The notes: generated by a model not told the origin, from the letters alone. A DNA stretch of 64,000 bases from Parabacteroides chongii (GCF_029581355.1 NZ_CP120849.1:94501-158500), one strand, 5' to 3'; counted from the stretch's first letter, positions 45,817-55,268 are shown. Program-made: numbers and translations.

Positions 45817-45824
45817 CAAAAATA
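45817..45824 (-). promoter_or_regulatory. -7 box (TATTTTTG) of the LlaJI-like operon
   Basis: The minus strand reads TATTTTTG 33 bases ahead of the ATG at 45783. No clear -33 TTTG is seen. Confidence 0.45.
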
Positions 45825-46100
45825 GCTAATTTATTCATAGAATAGTGTGTTTAATACGATATTTATACATTTTAGTAAGATAACACAACGTAAAGCTTGG
45901 AATAAGTTTTCAAAACTGGTAGAATCTATAAGTTAATATCTGTTCTAACGTATGTATTTTCATGTTCAAAAAAGCTAGTATACAACTACTCTATACTCAG
46001 AGAGAGATTCATTTATATACTTGCTCTAAACAGTATATATGTAATTAAGCCAATAACCAAAATAGAAATAGCCATATTACTATATAGCGGACTCTTCTGC
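45825..46100. other. Intergenic boundary of the LlaJI-like island
   Basis: No gene is seen here. The stretch separates the leftward restriction operon from decayed rightward genes, and the remnant that begins near 46101 lacks its N-terminal part, so a boundary of the island probably lies in this interval. Confidence 0.4.
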
Positions 46101-46313
46101 TTGACTTTTTCTTTTTCGCTGTTTGCTGGCTTATCTGCTCGATTGTTGTCTCACATTGATAAATTAGATTCTGAAGGCTGTTACCTGTGCGACATGGAGA
46201 AATACAATGAGGCGGCAATCTCCGGCTGGTGCGTAATACGCGTGTTGCCGGCAGAACTGCTGACGTTTAAGACTGTGCGGCTCGTTATTCGGGCAATACA
46301 AAATCATAACTAA
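46101..46313 (+). pseudogene. C-terminal fragment of a small nuclease-like gene (VRR-NUC or DUF559 type)
   Basis: Only the last third looks genic: CDMEKYNEAAISGWCVIRVLP followed by a short helix fits the C-terminal end of VRR-NUC or DUF559-like PD-(D/E)xK proteins, which typically read DMEKYNAA..GWRVIR. The catalytic N-terminal part is missing; upstream residues do not resemble the family. It is therefore read as a truncated remnant of an older phage-like or chromosomal gene. The family call is uncertain because only about 45 residues match. Confidence 0.4.
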
Positions 46314-46331
46314 AAAAAATAACAATACAGA

Positions 46332-47082
46332 ATGTCATTACAAAACAAGGGGTTAGATTATTTTTCGTTGAACATCGATTTTTTCGTTATCGAAAAAATT
46401 GCTCTGCCTCAATCAGAGCATGGCTGGAAAGGTTCGCTGATAACATTAAAATTACTTTGCAGAATAACAAGGAAGGATTTTATTGTCGTTGGGATAAAGA
46501 TATCTGTCTGCTCTTTTGCCGGAAAGCCGGAATAGAGGTCGATATTCAGTTTATGGATACTCTGCTTCAATCTCTTCTAGAAAGAAATTTCTTTGACACA
46601 AATTTGTTTCATAAATTTGGTATATTGACTTCCCGCAGCATCCAAATTCGTTTCTTTGAAGTGACAGTCCGCCGCCGAAAAATAGAAGTCCCCAATGCTG
46701 ATTTTTTGTTGGTAAATGTGCTCGATTATAAAAATGTATACATTTTATCTCAAAATGCAGACATGGATGCAGACTCAACCTCTAAAAATACTGACATCCC
46801 GAAACAAAGTAAAGGAAAGTATAGTAGAGGAAAATAAATTTACAACAGCAGCAACACGCGTGCGAGGAGCCGGAAAAAGAACCGGAGAATCTGAATGAAG
46901 AACGTGAACAATGGAAAGAAGCCTTGCTGGCGGACGAAGACTGGCAGGCAACGCTGCCGGCACCGTATTCTTCCGGAAATTCCGGTCACCCCGAACGTCC
47001 TTCAAGAATCCGGGAACTGATTGAAACCGGTCAGCGTGTCACCGAGATAGCCCTGAAAATCTGTAATTCGCAAGCCGTATGA
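46332..47082 (+). pseudogene. DUF4373 (Lin1244/Lin1753-like) gene broken by frameshifts
   Basis: The N-terminus (QNKGLDYFSLNIDFF) is the hallmark of DUF4373 replication-initiator-like proteins. The frame is lost near 46460 and continues in a second frame (KEGFYCRWDKDICLLFCRKAG, FGILTSRSIQIRFFEVTVRR). It shifts again near 46805 (VKESIVEENKFTT) and once more near 46860 (EEREQWKEALLADEDW), then ends at 47082. At least three shifts mean the gene is dead unless the assembly is wrong. Its end overlaps the next intact gene by an ATGA. Homologues occur in many Bacteroidales chromosomes and phages. Confidence 0.72.
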
Positions 47083-47525
47083 GTTTGGATAACAGATTAC
47101 GGCTTGCCGTCGAAGAACGCCGGGTATCGACATACCCGCTACAGGAAATTCTGCCCTACGTGAATCGTATTCTCCTGCAGACATATGCCCTGGTCGGTTT
47201 CAAACCTCCCAGCGAGCATGATCTGGGGCTTTTGATAGCCAAAGTCGCCACCGACCAGCAAGAGTCTTATCCTTCTCTGACTTTGCAGGAAGTGGAACTC
47301 TGCTTTGAGCTGGGTGCAAAAGGCGAGTACGGCGACTTTATGGGACTGAACCTGCGCACCATCACTCGCTGGCTGAAAACATACCAGACAAGCGAATTGC
47401 GTTACCGTGCGGTTGTGGAGCGTGAACGGCAGGTGTTGGTGAAACAGCAAGCGATAGCGATTCTTTTGAAAGAGTTTTTTGACAAAGTGATTGAGGAAGA
47501 AGGAGAATTGCTTATGATAACGTAA
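47079..47525 (+). CDS. Conserved hypothetical protein behind the DUF4373 remnant
   Basis: The 148-residue protein is intact and basic to neutral, with a middle segment LQEVELCFELGAKGEYGDFMGLNLRTITRWLKTY that looks like a small helical DNA- or protein-binding domain. Proteins like it regularly follow DUF4373 genes in Bacteroidales, and the ATGA overlap with the remnant supports that old pairing. Function is not known. It may be left over from a two-gene unit whose first gene has decayed. Confidence 0.6.
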   Translation: MSLDNRLRLAVEERRVSTYPLQEILPYVNRILLQTYALVGFKPPSEHDLGLLIAKVATDQQESYPSLTLQEVELCFELGAKGEYGDFMGLNLRTITRWLKTYQTSELRYRAVVERERQVLVKQQAIAILLKEFFDKVIEEEGELLMIT

Positions 47526-47648
47526 ACCGTGATTCAAAGAATATATTTTATTGGGTTACATTACTGTTCATAAAATCAGGAACTATTTATCTATAGCAAC
47601 AATTATCTAAAATTATGCATAAAAGCCTACAGGCAGGGAGAAAAATCA

Positions 47649-47656
47649 TACCTTTG
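47649..47656 (+). promoter_or_regulatory. -7 box (TACCTTTG) ahead of the vsr region
   Basis: TACCTTTG matches the -7 consensus and lies 26 bases before a 40-codon frame that leads into vsr. No good -33 box is seen. Confidence 0.45.
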
Positions 47657-47681
47657 TATTAACCCAATAATATTGAACAAT

Positions 47682-47804
47682 ATGGCTGCAAAACTTGAAC
47701 AACGTATAACTCAACATAGAAAGTCAAAGATTGACCTGCAAGATGGGGAGAATAATCAACAAAAGCGAAACCATTCGGATAACCCTATATTTCTTTTAAT
47801 ATAA
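47682..47804 (+). CDS. Possible 40-residue leader peptide of vsr
   Basis: A 40-codon frame (starting MAAKLEQRITQHRKSK) lies between a -7 box and the vsr start, ending 14 bases before it. The composition is plausible for a gene, but no family is recognised. It could be the fused ends of a deleted gene, for example a methyltransferase that once accompanied vsr, or a leader peptide. Confidence 0.3.
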   Translation: MAAKLEQRITQHRKSKIDLQDGENNQQKRNHSDNPIFLLI

Positions 47805-47818
47805 ACCGGAATATTCAT

Positions 47819-48358
47819 ATGGATACCCTTTCGAAAGAACAACGACACAAAAACATGGCTGCCGTACATTCTACCAATACTAAGCCGGAAATAATAGTAA
47901 GAAAGTATCTGTTTTCCCGTGGATTCAGATACCGTTTGAATCACCCTAGGTTACCAGGGCACCCCGACATCGTTCTACGCAAGTACCGCACCTGTATCTT
48001 TATAAACGGTTGTTTTTGGCACGGCCACGAAGGTTGTAAATATTTTGTTATCCCAAAATCGAATACAGAATTCTGGACCAAGAAAATCAACCGTAATATT
48101 GAGCGGGATAAAAAAGTACGGAAAGAACTTATCAAAATGGGATGGTATTGTATTACCATATGGGAATGCGAGCTAAAACCCAAAATACGCGAACAGACTC
48201 TTACCTCATTACTGTTCACTCTTAATCATATCTTTCTAAAAGATCACACAGTGAGCTATCCTATTAATGAAGATGAAGAATCGTCTATGGTGGCAGAAAA
48301 GGATATAACATTTTATGAAACAAAGAATAAGAATACGTTTAATTCAAATAAAAAATAG
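47819..48358 (+). CDS. vsr: Very short patch repair endonuclease
   Basis: The 179-residue protein shows the Vsr pattern: MAAVHSTNTKPE near the N-terminus, LPGHPDIVL with the catalytic Asp, FINGCFWHGHEGC with active-site histidine and zinc-binding residues, and TIWECEL near residue 120. Vsr nicks at T:G mismatches that arise from deamination of 5-methylcytosine, and so protects against mutation caused by C5 methyltransferases. The last 35 residues are a charged, low-complexity extension. It fits the presence of three C5 methyltransferases within 15 kb, although it is not in their operons. Confidence 0.9.
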   Translation: MDTLSKEQRHKNMAAVHSTNTKPEIIVRKYLFSRGFRYRLNHPRLPGHPDIVLRKYRTCIFINGCFWHGHEGCKYFVIPKSNTEFWTKKINRNIERDKKVRKELIKMGWYCITIWECELKPKIREQTLTSLLFTLNHIFLKDHTVSYPINEDEESSMVAEKDITFYETKNKNTFNSNKK

Positions 48359-48448
48359 GTAAAAGAAAACTAAAAAAACGGGACTGCCATCTTTCCCAAG
48401 ACACAATCCCGCTTCAAATCTAGAATAAATAATAGAGAAGGTTTACGG

Positions 48449-49813
48449 TTACTTTTCTCTTCCGCCACCCAGTGCATGATAAAGGTTTACCACACTCTGT
48501 ATCTCAGAAAAACGGTTAGCCGTTTGCGACAGTTGCGCACTCAGTAAAGATTGGCGGGCGGTCAGGACTTCCAGATAAGTAGAAGTACCGTGCTCCATCA
48601 GCAGAGAGGTGCTTTTCAAGGCCTTTTCCAGCGAAACGATCTGCTTGTCGAACAAGATCGTTTTCTCCCGGCTTGTCTGATAAGCAACCAACGCATCGTT
48701 CACTTCGCTTCCGGCATTCAGTAAAGTCTGCTGAAAAGCCAGGCTGGCTTCTTCCTGTTGTGCCTGCGCGATGCGGTATTGGGCAATGACCTGTCCACGG
48801 TTGAACAAAGGCTGTGTCAACGAGCCGACTGCCGAAGCCAGGAACTTACCCGGATTGACAATCATCGCCCCGGCCGAGTTGGTCCAACCCGCACTCCCGC
48901 TCAGCACTACGGAAGGATAAAAAGAGGCACGGGCCTGATTGGTTCCATAGAACGCTGCTTCCAGTGAACGCTCTGCCGAACGGACGTCAGGACGGTTGGA
49001 TAACATCTGAACAGGAACACCTACCGACAAGTCCTCCGGAAACTGTTGCTCATCCAATGTGCCCCGTTCAAAATAACGGGGCGTCTCGGCCAGCAGCAAA
49101 GCCAGACTGTTCTCCACCTGATTGATCTGCTCTTTCAGATCGAGGGCGGATGCCTGTACCTGATAATAAGCAGCTTCCATCTGTGATACGGCCGCCTCAT
49201 CAGCCATGCCCGCATTCATCAGGGCACGGGTAGAAGAAACCGTTTCACGCCATGCCTCCTCCGTCTCACGCGTGATGGCAAGCTGTTCGTCCAGCATCAA
49301 CAGCGTATAATAGGAATTGGCGATTCCGGCTACCAGCTGGGTCCGCACGGCCTGCCGGTAATCCTCGCTTTGTGCGTAAACCGCTTTTGCCTGCAGTTTA
49401 GCGTTGTGCATACGCCCGAATATATCGAGTTCCCAACTGGCAGTGACAGGCAGCGAATAAGTCTGTGTTGCCTTGCGGGTATCAAAACTGCTCACGGTAC
49501 CTTGCGGAGACAAGGCAAACGAAGGCAGGAATGCCAGACGGGCGGACATCAAAGCCGCTTCGGCCTCCTTCACACGGAGCTGTGCCGACTGATAGTCAGT
49601 ATTGTTCTGCAGTCCCTGTTCGATAAGGGCCTGCAACTTCGGATCGGAGAAAAGCTCATGCCAGTCTCTGTCACCTATTCCGGCTGTGTCGGCCGTCTCT
49701 ATCCCTTCTCCGTACAAATTGTCGGGTACGGCCGTTTCCGGTTTATATTTACTGTATATACCACAACTGCTCAACAGAACAGTAACTGCGGATAACAGAA
49801 TTATCTTCTTCAT
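48449..49813 (-). CDS. RND efflux outer-membrane lipoprotein (OprM/NodT family)
   Basis: The 454-residue protein has a lipoprotein signal (LLSSC lipobox near residue 16) and the duplicated helical-barrel layout of TolC-like factors, with internal NNTDYQSAQLRVKEAEA and a late YQTSREK segment. It forms the outer-membrane channel of a tripartite pump. It is the last gene of the operon, 11 bases after the permease gene. No defect is seen. Confidence 0.92.
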   Translation of the reverse strand: MKKIILLSAVTVLLSSCGIYSKYKPETAVPDNLYGEGIETADTAGIGDRDWHELFSDPKLQALIEQGLQNNTDYQSAQLRVKEAEAALMSARLAFLPSFALSPQGTVSSFDTRKATQTYSLPVTASWELDIFGRMHNAKLQAKAVYAQSEDYRQAVRTQLVAGIANSYYTLLMLDEQLAITRETEEAWRETVSSTRALMNAGMADEAAVSQMEAAYYQVQASALDLKEQINQVENSLALLLAETPRYFERGTLDEQQFPEDLSVGVPVQMLSNRPDVRSAERSLEAAFYGTNQARASFYPSVVLSGSAGWTNSAGAMIVNPGKFLASAVGSLTQPLFNRGQVIAQYRIAQAQQEEASLAFQQTLLNAGSEVNDALVAYQTSREKTILFDKQIVSLEKALKSTSLLMEHGTSTYLEVLTARQSLLSAQLSQTANRFSEIQSVVNLYHALGGGREK

Positions 49814-49824
49814 ATTTTATTATT

Positions 49825-52800
49825 TTAGTTGTTTATATCAGACGTGCCACGCTCCGCATTACTTCTCTCCTGCTCCAGGGCCACCTGCACATCGGCTTCT
49901 TCTTCCATCGGCTTACGGATCTTCTCCTGTAAAAACTCGAAGATAATATAGAACACCGGAACTACGAATAACAACGCCAGCGTTCCGACTGCCATACCAC
50001 CGACAACACCTGTTCCCAACGAGCTGTTACCGTTGGCACCGGCACCGGAGGAGAACATCAACGGAAGCATACCGAAGATCATCGTAAGCACCGTCATCAG
50101 GATCGGACGCAGACGAACCTGGGCGGCAGAATAAGCCGACTCGACGATACCCATTCCTTTACGGCGGCGCTCTATCGCATATTCCGTGATCAGAATGGCC
50201 GTCTTCGCCAGCAAACCGATCAACATGATCACCCCTGTCTGCAGGTAAATATTATTCTCCAGTCCGAATATCTTAGCAAACAGGAAACTACCCATCAAAC
50301 CGAACGGCACGGAGAGGATAACGGCGAACGGCACCAGGAAGCTCTCATATAAACAAGCCAGGATCAGATAAATAAGCAAAATACAAACCACATAGATAAA
50401 CAGCGTTTTCGCACCACCGCTATTCGATTCTTCACGGGCCATACCACCATATTCATAACCATATCCCGTAGGCAGTGTCTGGGCTGCCACCTCTTCAATG
50501 ACCTTCTGCACCTCACCGGAAGAATAACCTTCAGCCGGATTCACATTTGCCGTGATAGCGCTGTACAGGTTGAAACGGTTGGATACTTCCGGACCAAGCA
50601 CCTTATTCAATGTCACAAACTGGCTTATCGGCGCCATTTCCGTTCCGTTGCGAACAAACATATTATTCAGCGACTGTTCGTCCAGACGATATTCAGGGGA
50701 AGCCTGCATCATCACACGGTACACTTTTCCAAACTGATTGTAATTGGATATATATGCACCACCACAATAACTGCCCAGGGCATCGAGTATGGTAGCCGGC
50801 GAAATACCTGCACGCTTACATTTGGCGGCATCGATATCGACCGACACCTGCGGGAAGTTCATCGCATAAGAGGTATATGCCATCGCAACTTCCGGACGCT
50901 GATTCAAGGCTCCCAGGAACTGCATAGTCGAGTTGTAGAAAGCCGTCATGTCGCCACCGGTCTTGTCCTGCAGGTTCAACTCGATGGAGTTACCCATACC
51001 ATAACCGGGGATCATCGCCGGTTGGAAACTGAATATCTGTGCTTCCTTTATCGCATAGAACTGGGCATTCAGGCGGCCAACCACGGCATCCGACGAATGC
51101 TCTTCCCCTTTTCGTTCGCTCCAGTCTTTTAAACGGATAACGATCGTACCGTAAGAGGTTCCTTGTCCGGACATAAGTCCGTATCCTGCCACCTTTGCAT
51201 AATGTTCTATTTCAGGAGTATTTTTCAATATATCCTCCAGTTTGTCCATGACCTTTGTCGTTTCACCTAACGTACTACCCGGTGAAGTGCTGACATTTAC
51301 CATGATCACACCCTGGTCTTCCTGCGGAACGAGCCCTGTCTTGGTGCTCGACATCAGAAATGCCAGCAAAACAATAGCAGCTGCAGTCAACGTCCATACC
51401 ATCCAGCGGTGATGGATAAAGAACATGACACCTTTCTTATATTTGCCCAATACAGCGTTGAATGAAGCGTTATAGGCTGCACGAACTCGTCCGTTAAGAC
51501 TTTTCGCACTCTTATTTCCATCCGAAGGACGCATAAGTATGGCACAAAGTGCCGGACACAGCGTCAAGGCTGAAATCATGGAAAGACCGACTGAAGTCGC
51601 CATCGTAATACCGAACTGCGTATAGAAAATACCGGATGTTCCTCCCATGAATGTCACAGGGATAAATACTGCCATAAACACGCAGGTACAGGAAACGATA
51701 GCCATCGTTACATCTCCCATCGCATCCTTAGTGGCAAGATAGGAGGATTTATATCCGGCATCGAACTTCGACTGCACCGCCTCCACCACCACGATCGCAT
51801 CATCCACAACGGTTCCGATCGCAAGCACAAGAGCAAATAAGGTCAGGATATTGATACTGAACCCGGCAATCATCAGGCAAGCGAATGTTCCGACCAGCGA
51901 GACTATGATAGATATGGAAGGAATCAGCGTACTCTTGAAATCCTGCAGGAAGAAATAAACCACGAGGATTACCAGTAAGATGGCAATGACCAACGTTTCC
52001 ACCACATTATGGATAGAGGCGAACAGGAAGTCGTTCGAACTCATCATCGTCACAAACTCCGTTCCCTTCGGAAGATCCTTCTCCATTATATTCATCTGAG
52101 CAGTGATCTTCTCATTCACAGCCGTTGCATTGGAACCTGCCACCTGGAATACCATGAACATAACGGCAGGTTTACCGTCCATCTCACTCTTGAAACTATA
52201 GGAAAGTGTTCCCAGTTCCACGTTAGCCACATCTTTCAGACGGAGCACCGAACCGTCGCTCTGCGAACGGACAACCGTGTTCCTGAATTCATCCACACTC
52301 TTCAAACGTCCGCGATACTTCATCGTGAACTGGAAAACATTCATCGAGTTCTCGCCCAACGAACCTGTCGGCGCTTCGATATTTTGTTCACCGAGTACGG
52401 CTGTTACATCCGACGGGACCAACCCGTATTGGGCCATCAATTCCGGTTTCAGCCAGATACGCATACTATAGGTATCGCCCAGCTCCATGACGTCGCCCAC
52501 GCCTTCTATACGTTTGATCTGCGGGATCACATTGATGTCCAGATAATTGGCAAGGAATGTCTGGTCATAATTACCATCCGTACAGACAAACGAGTTGATC
52601 TGCAGGAAACTGGTCTGACGCTTCTGGGTAGTCACACCGATCTTGGTCACTTCGGCGGGCAACAATCCCTGTGCTTTGGATACGCGGTTCTGTACATTGA
52701 CCGCCGCCATATCCGGGTCCGTTCCCTGCTTGAAATAAACCTGTATGGTAGCCGAACCGGCATTGGTAGCAGTAGACGTAATATACATCATGTCTTCCAC

Positions 52801-53016
52801 CCCGTTGATACTCTCCTCCAACGGCATGATAACGCTGTTCATTACCGCTTCCGCATCGGCTCCCGTATAATTGGCCGACACATAGACTGTAGGCGGTGCA
52901 ATATCAGGATACTGCTCCACCGGCAGCGTAAAAAGCGAAATAAGCCCCACAGCGAGGATCAGCACGGAAATGGATATAGCCATCACCGGCCGTTTTATAA
53001 ATATATTACCTTTCAT
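49825..53016 (-). CDS. RND efflux permease (HAE1/AcrB type)
   Basis: The 1063-residue protein is a full-length RND transporter, with an N-terminal helix (about 10-28), two large periplasmic loops and two blocks of helices (about 340-560 and 870-1040). The proton-relay acids are seen in GTVVDDAIVVVEAV, and the relay lysine in LIGLLAKTAILITEYA. It exports hydrophobic compounds such as antibiotics and detergents across both membranes together with the adaptor at 53027 and channel at 48449. Substrate range is not predictable. Confidence 0.95.
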   Translation of the reverse strand: MKGNIFIKRPVMAISISVLILAVGLISLFTLPVEQYPDIAPPTVYVSANYTGADAEAVMNSVIMPLEESINGVEDMMYITSTATNAGSATIQVYFKQGTDPDMAAVNVQNRVSKAQGLLPAEVTKIGVTTQKRQTSFLQINSFVCTDGNYDQTFLANYLDINVIPQIKRIEGVGDVMELGDTYSMRIWLKPELMAQYGLVPSDVTAVLGEQNIEAPTGSLGENSMNVFQFTMKYRGRLKSVDEFRNTVVRSQSDGSVLRLKDVANVELGTLSYSFKSEMDGKPAVMFMVFQVAGSNATAVNEKITAQMNIMEKDLPKGTEFVTMMSSNDFLFASIHNVVETLVIAILLVILVVYFFLQDFKSTLIPSISIIVSLVGTFACLMIAGFSINILTLFALVLAIGTVVDDAIVVVEAVQSKFDAGYKSSYLATKDAMGDVTMAIVSCTCVFMAVFIPVTFMGGTSGIFYTQFGITMATSVGLSMISALTLCPALCAILMRPSDGNKSAKSLNGRVRAAYNASFNAVLGKYKKGVMFFIHHRWMVWTLTAAAIVLLAFLMSSTKTGLVPQEDQGVIMVNVSTSPGSTLGETTKVMDKLEDILKNTPEIEHYAKVAGYGLMSGQGTSYGTIVIRLKDWSERKGEEHSSDAVVGRLNAQFYAIKEAQIFSFQPAMIPGYGMGNSIELNLQDKTGGDMTAFYNSTMQFLGALNQRPEVAMAYTSYAMNFPQVSVDIDAAKCKRAGISPATILDALGSYCGGAYISNYNQFGKVYRVMMQASPEYRLDEQSLNNMFVRNGTEMAPISQFVTLNKVLGPEVSNRFNLYSAITANVNPAEGYSSGEVQKVIEEVAAQTLPTGYGYEYGGMAREESNSGGAKTLFIYVVCILLIYLILACLYESFLVPFAVILSVPFGLMGSFLFAKIFGLENNIYLQTGVIMLIGLLAKTAILITEYAIERRRKGMGIVESAYSAAQVRLRPILMTVLTMIFGMLPLMFSSGAGANGNSSLGTGVVGGMAVGTLALLFVVPVFYIIFEFLQEKIRKPMEEEADVQVALEQERSNAERGTSDINN

Positions 53017-53026
53017 AGCATTACTT

Positions 53027-54130
53027 TTATTTTACTTGTGTTCCTTCACGTACCAACCCGGCACCCTCAGATACAATTTCATCACCGGCCTTCAAACCGG
53101 TCAGCACAACGTATTCGCGTCCGTCATTTATTCCGGCTACGGTAATTAACGTAGAAGTTGCTTTTCCGTCTACAACTTTATATACAAGGGTCTTATCCTG
53201 CATCTGAACGGTCGCCCCCTGCGGGATAACGATGCAGTCTTTATAGGTGCTCGGCATGATCACACTACCGGATGCCCCGCTGTGAAGCAGGCGCGACTCA
53301 TTCGGGAAGACCGCACGGGCCACAACCGTACCGGTCTGCCGGTCGATCACGCCACTGATAGATTCTATTTTACCTTTCATCCCGTACAACGAGTTATCAT
53401 TCAACTGAAGATCCACTTCCGGCATATTTGCCAGGGCATCGTCCATCGTCCCGTGCTGCCGGGTCAGAGCCAGAAGCTGGTTCTCGGTCATGGAGAAATA
53501 GACATACATATCCGAATTATCAGACACCGTCGTCAACGGCTGCTGGAGGGTCGGTCCGACCAATGCTCCGGCACGGTATGGCAAAGCTCCTACGACACCG
53601 TCCGTAGGGCTCTTCACCTCCGTATAAGACAGATTATTACGGGCATTCACGACCTGTGCTTCCGCCTGCACCAATTGTGCCTTGGCTGTGAGAAACGTAT
53701 TTTCAGCCGTTTTCAGGCTAAACTCCGAAACAACCTTCTGCGCATATAGTTCCTTCGAACTGTCATACGTCAATTCTGCTGTCCCCAATCCGGCTTTTGC
53801 CGCTTCCATATTGGCTATAGCCGTTTGCAAAGCTGCCTTATAAGGAACCTGGTCTATGATAAAAAGTACTTGGCCCCGACGCACTTTCTCCCCTTCCGAC
53901 ACACAGAGCTTCTCAATAGTTCCCGATACTTGCGGATAGATATCGATATCCTGCCGCCCCCGGATAGTCGCCGAGTAGGAAGTTGAAAGTTCTTTATCAG
54001 CCAACGCCACTTTCATCACAGAATAAGAAGGTTTCACTTGTACATCCGGTGCTTGCTTACAGGATGTCATCCACATCGTACAACCGACAATCCCTATCAG
54101 TCGTATCCAATTCCCATTTACTTTTAGCAT
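53027..54130 (-). CDS. RND efflux periplasmic adaptor lipoprotein
   Basis: The 367-residue protein has a lipoprotein signal (WMTSC lipobox at about 20-24) and the membrane-fusion-protein order: biotinyl-lipoyl half motifs around a coiled-coil hairpin (GTIEKLCVSEGEKVRRGQVLF and later VKSPTDGVVG), then beta-barrel and membrane-proximal domains. It couples the permease to the outer-membrane channel. It is the first gene of the pump operon, 10 bases before the permease gene, and divergent from an AraC-type regulator. Confidence 0.93.
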   Translation of the reverse strand: MLKVNGNWIRLIGIVGCTMWMTSCKQAPDVQVKPSYSVMKVALADKELSTSYSATIRGRQDIDIYPQVSGTIEKLCVSEGEKVRRGQVLFIIDQVPYKAALQTAIANMEAAKAGLGTAELTYDSSKELYAQKVVSEFSLKTAENTFLTAKAQLVQAEAQVVNARNNLSYTEVKSPTDGVVGALPYRAGALVGPTLQQPLTTVSDNSDMYVYFSMTENQLLALTRQHGTMDDALANMPEVDLQLNDNSLYGMKGKIESISGVIDRQTGTVVARAVFPNESRLLHSGASGSVIMPSTYKDCIVIPQGATVQMQDKTLVYKVVDGKATSTLITVAGINDGREYVVLTGLKAGDEIVSEGAGLVREGTQVK

Positions 54131-54158
54131 ACTATATTATTCTTTATAAAAATTGCAT

Positions 54159-54166
54159 CAAAAGTA
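54159..54166 (-). promoter_or_regulatory. -7 box (TACTTTTG) of the efflux operon
   Basis: The minus strand reads TACTTTTG 28 bases ahead of the adaptor start codon. No -33 TTTG at proper spacing is seen, which fits a promoter that needs the divergent AraC activator. Confidence 0.5.
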
Positions 54167-54344
54167 GACGATGCCGATAGATGTTTAATAACACAAAATT
54201 CCCGAATACTGTCCCATTTTCTGTATTACAGTTTTTTAATAGCCTAAACGTCAATCAGTAGACTTTTGGAATAAAAAAGATGAGAAATAGAATATCCCGG
54301 TTACTCATTTAATGCTCATCTTTACACCGATAAATGCAAACAGT

Positions 54345-55268
54345 ATGGATAATAATGTAATAACAACGATAGACGTTGAGGATTTCAAGGACTTTAGTCA
54401 CATGATAGATTATGTAGACGAGGATGTTGTAGCTGCCCGCAATCTGGAAGATATTTCTTACAATAATATTACCATCAGATTGAATTTCTTCCTTATTATT
54501 TCCTGTGTAGAAGGATGTATCCAGCTAGACATGAACAATAAGACCTATTTACTTAACAAAGATGACATTATTATTTGTCTGCCGACCGCGATACTGAGCC
54601 AGACAAAATTCAGTTCCGGCCATAAGCTCAGGATTATGGGATTTTCTACCAACTTTTTACATCGTGTCGTAAAAAGAGAAGAAATATCCAACAATATCTT
54701 GTCTCATATTCATAAAAATCCCCTGCGGCATATTGAAGAAAAAGACAAATCGCCGGTTAAACTATATGAGGACCTTATTATAAAGAAAATAAACGATCCG
54801 TCTATCCATTATAAGAAAGATGTGTTACATTATTTATTTTCAGCCATATTCTGCGAGATGATGGCCGCAATCTATGAATATTCAGACACCGAACTGGAGA
54901 ATGAAGAGGAACCGGAAACGGGTATAAAAAGGGCTTCTTATGTTTTCAAATGTTTCATTATGGAGGTCTCGAAAGACAACGGATTCCACCGGTCGGTTTC
55001 CTATTACGCCGACCGTCTCTGCTATTCGCCCAAATACGTATCCTTTGTCGTCAAGCAAGCCAGCGGACGGACCGCTCTAGAGTGGATAAACGACTCTGCC
55101 ATAGAACAAATAAAGTATCAATTGAAACATTCCGACAAATCGATCAAAGAGATAGCGGACGACTTCAATTTCTCCAACTTATCTTTCTTCGGAAAATATG
55201 TAAAGAAACATTTAGGTGTATCGCCTACCAAATACCGGGATGTGCCGGAAAATATAGGCATTTATTGA
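54345..55268 (+). CDS. AraC-family regulator divergent from the efflux operon
   Basis: The protein of about 307 residues has an N-terminal cupin-like sensor region (NKTYLLNKDDIIICLP) and a C-terminal AraC DNA-binding domain with two HTH units (YYADRLCYSPKYVSFVVKQ and SIKEIADDFNFSNLSFFGKYVKKHLGVSPTKYR). An in-frame ATG at 54312 is also possible, but MDNNVITTIDV is more usual for the family start. It probably controls the adjacent pump operon. The effector is unknown. Confidence 0.88.
   Translation: MDNNVITTIDVEDFKDFSHMIDYVDEDVVAARNLEDISYNNITIRLNFFLIISCVEGCIQLDMNNKTYLLNKDDIIICLPTAILSQTKFSSGHKLRIMGFSTNFLHRVVKREEISNNILSHIHKNPLRHIEEKDKSPVKLYEDLIIKKINDPSIHYKKDVLHYLFSAIFCEMMAAIYEYSDTELENEEEPETGIKRASYVFKCFIMEVSKDNGFHRSVSYYADRLCYSPKYVSFVVKQASGRTALEWINDSAIEQIKYQLKHSDKSIKEIADDFNFSNLSFFGKYVKKHLGVSPTKYRDVPENIGIY

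Noticed and set aside
48375..48412. Possible terminator hairpin between vsr and the efflux operon
   Set aside because: The stem is short with a mismatch and a long loop; not strong enough to annotate.
13559..48449. A third copy of the attachment core at the right edge of the LlaJI-like island (tandem array of two elements)
   Set aside because: No further TGCATCGGCAA was found by eye between 38642 and 48449, and the island has no integrase of its own.
52009..53145. Long 378-codon frame antisense to the RND permease and adaptor genes
   Set aside because: It is His/Arg-rich, as expected of the reverse frame of a GC-rich gene, and lies wholly across well-supported genes.
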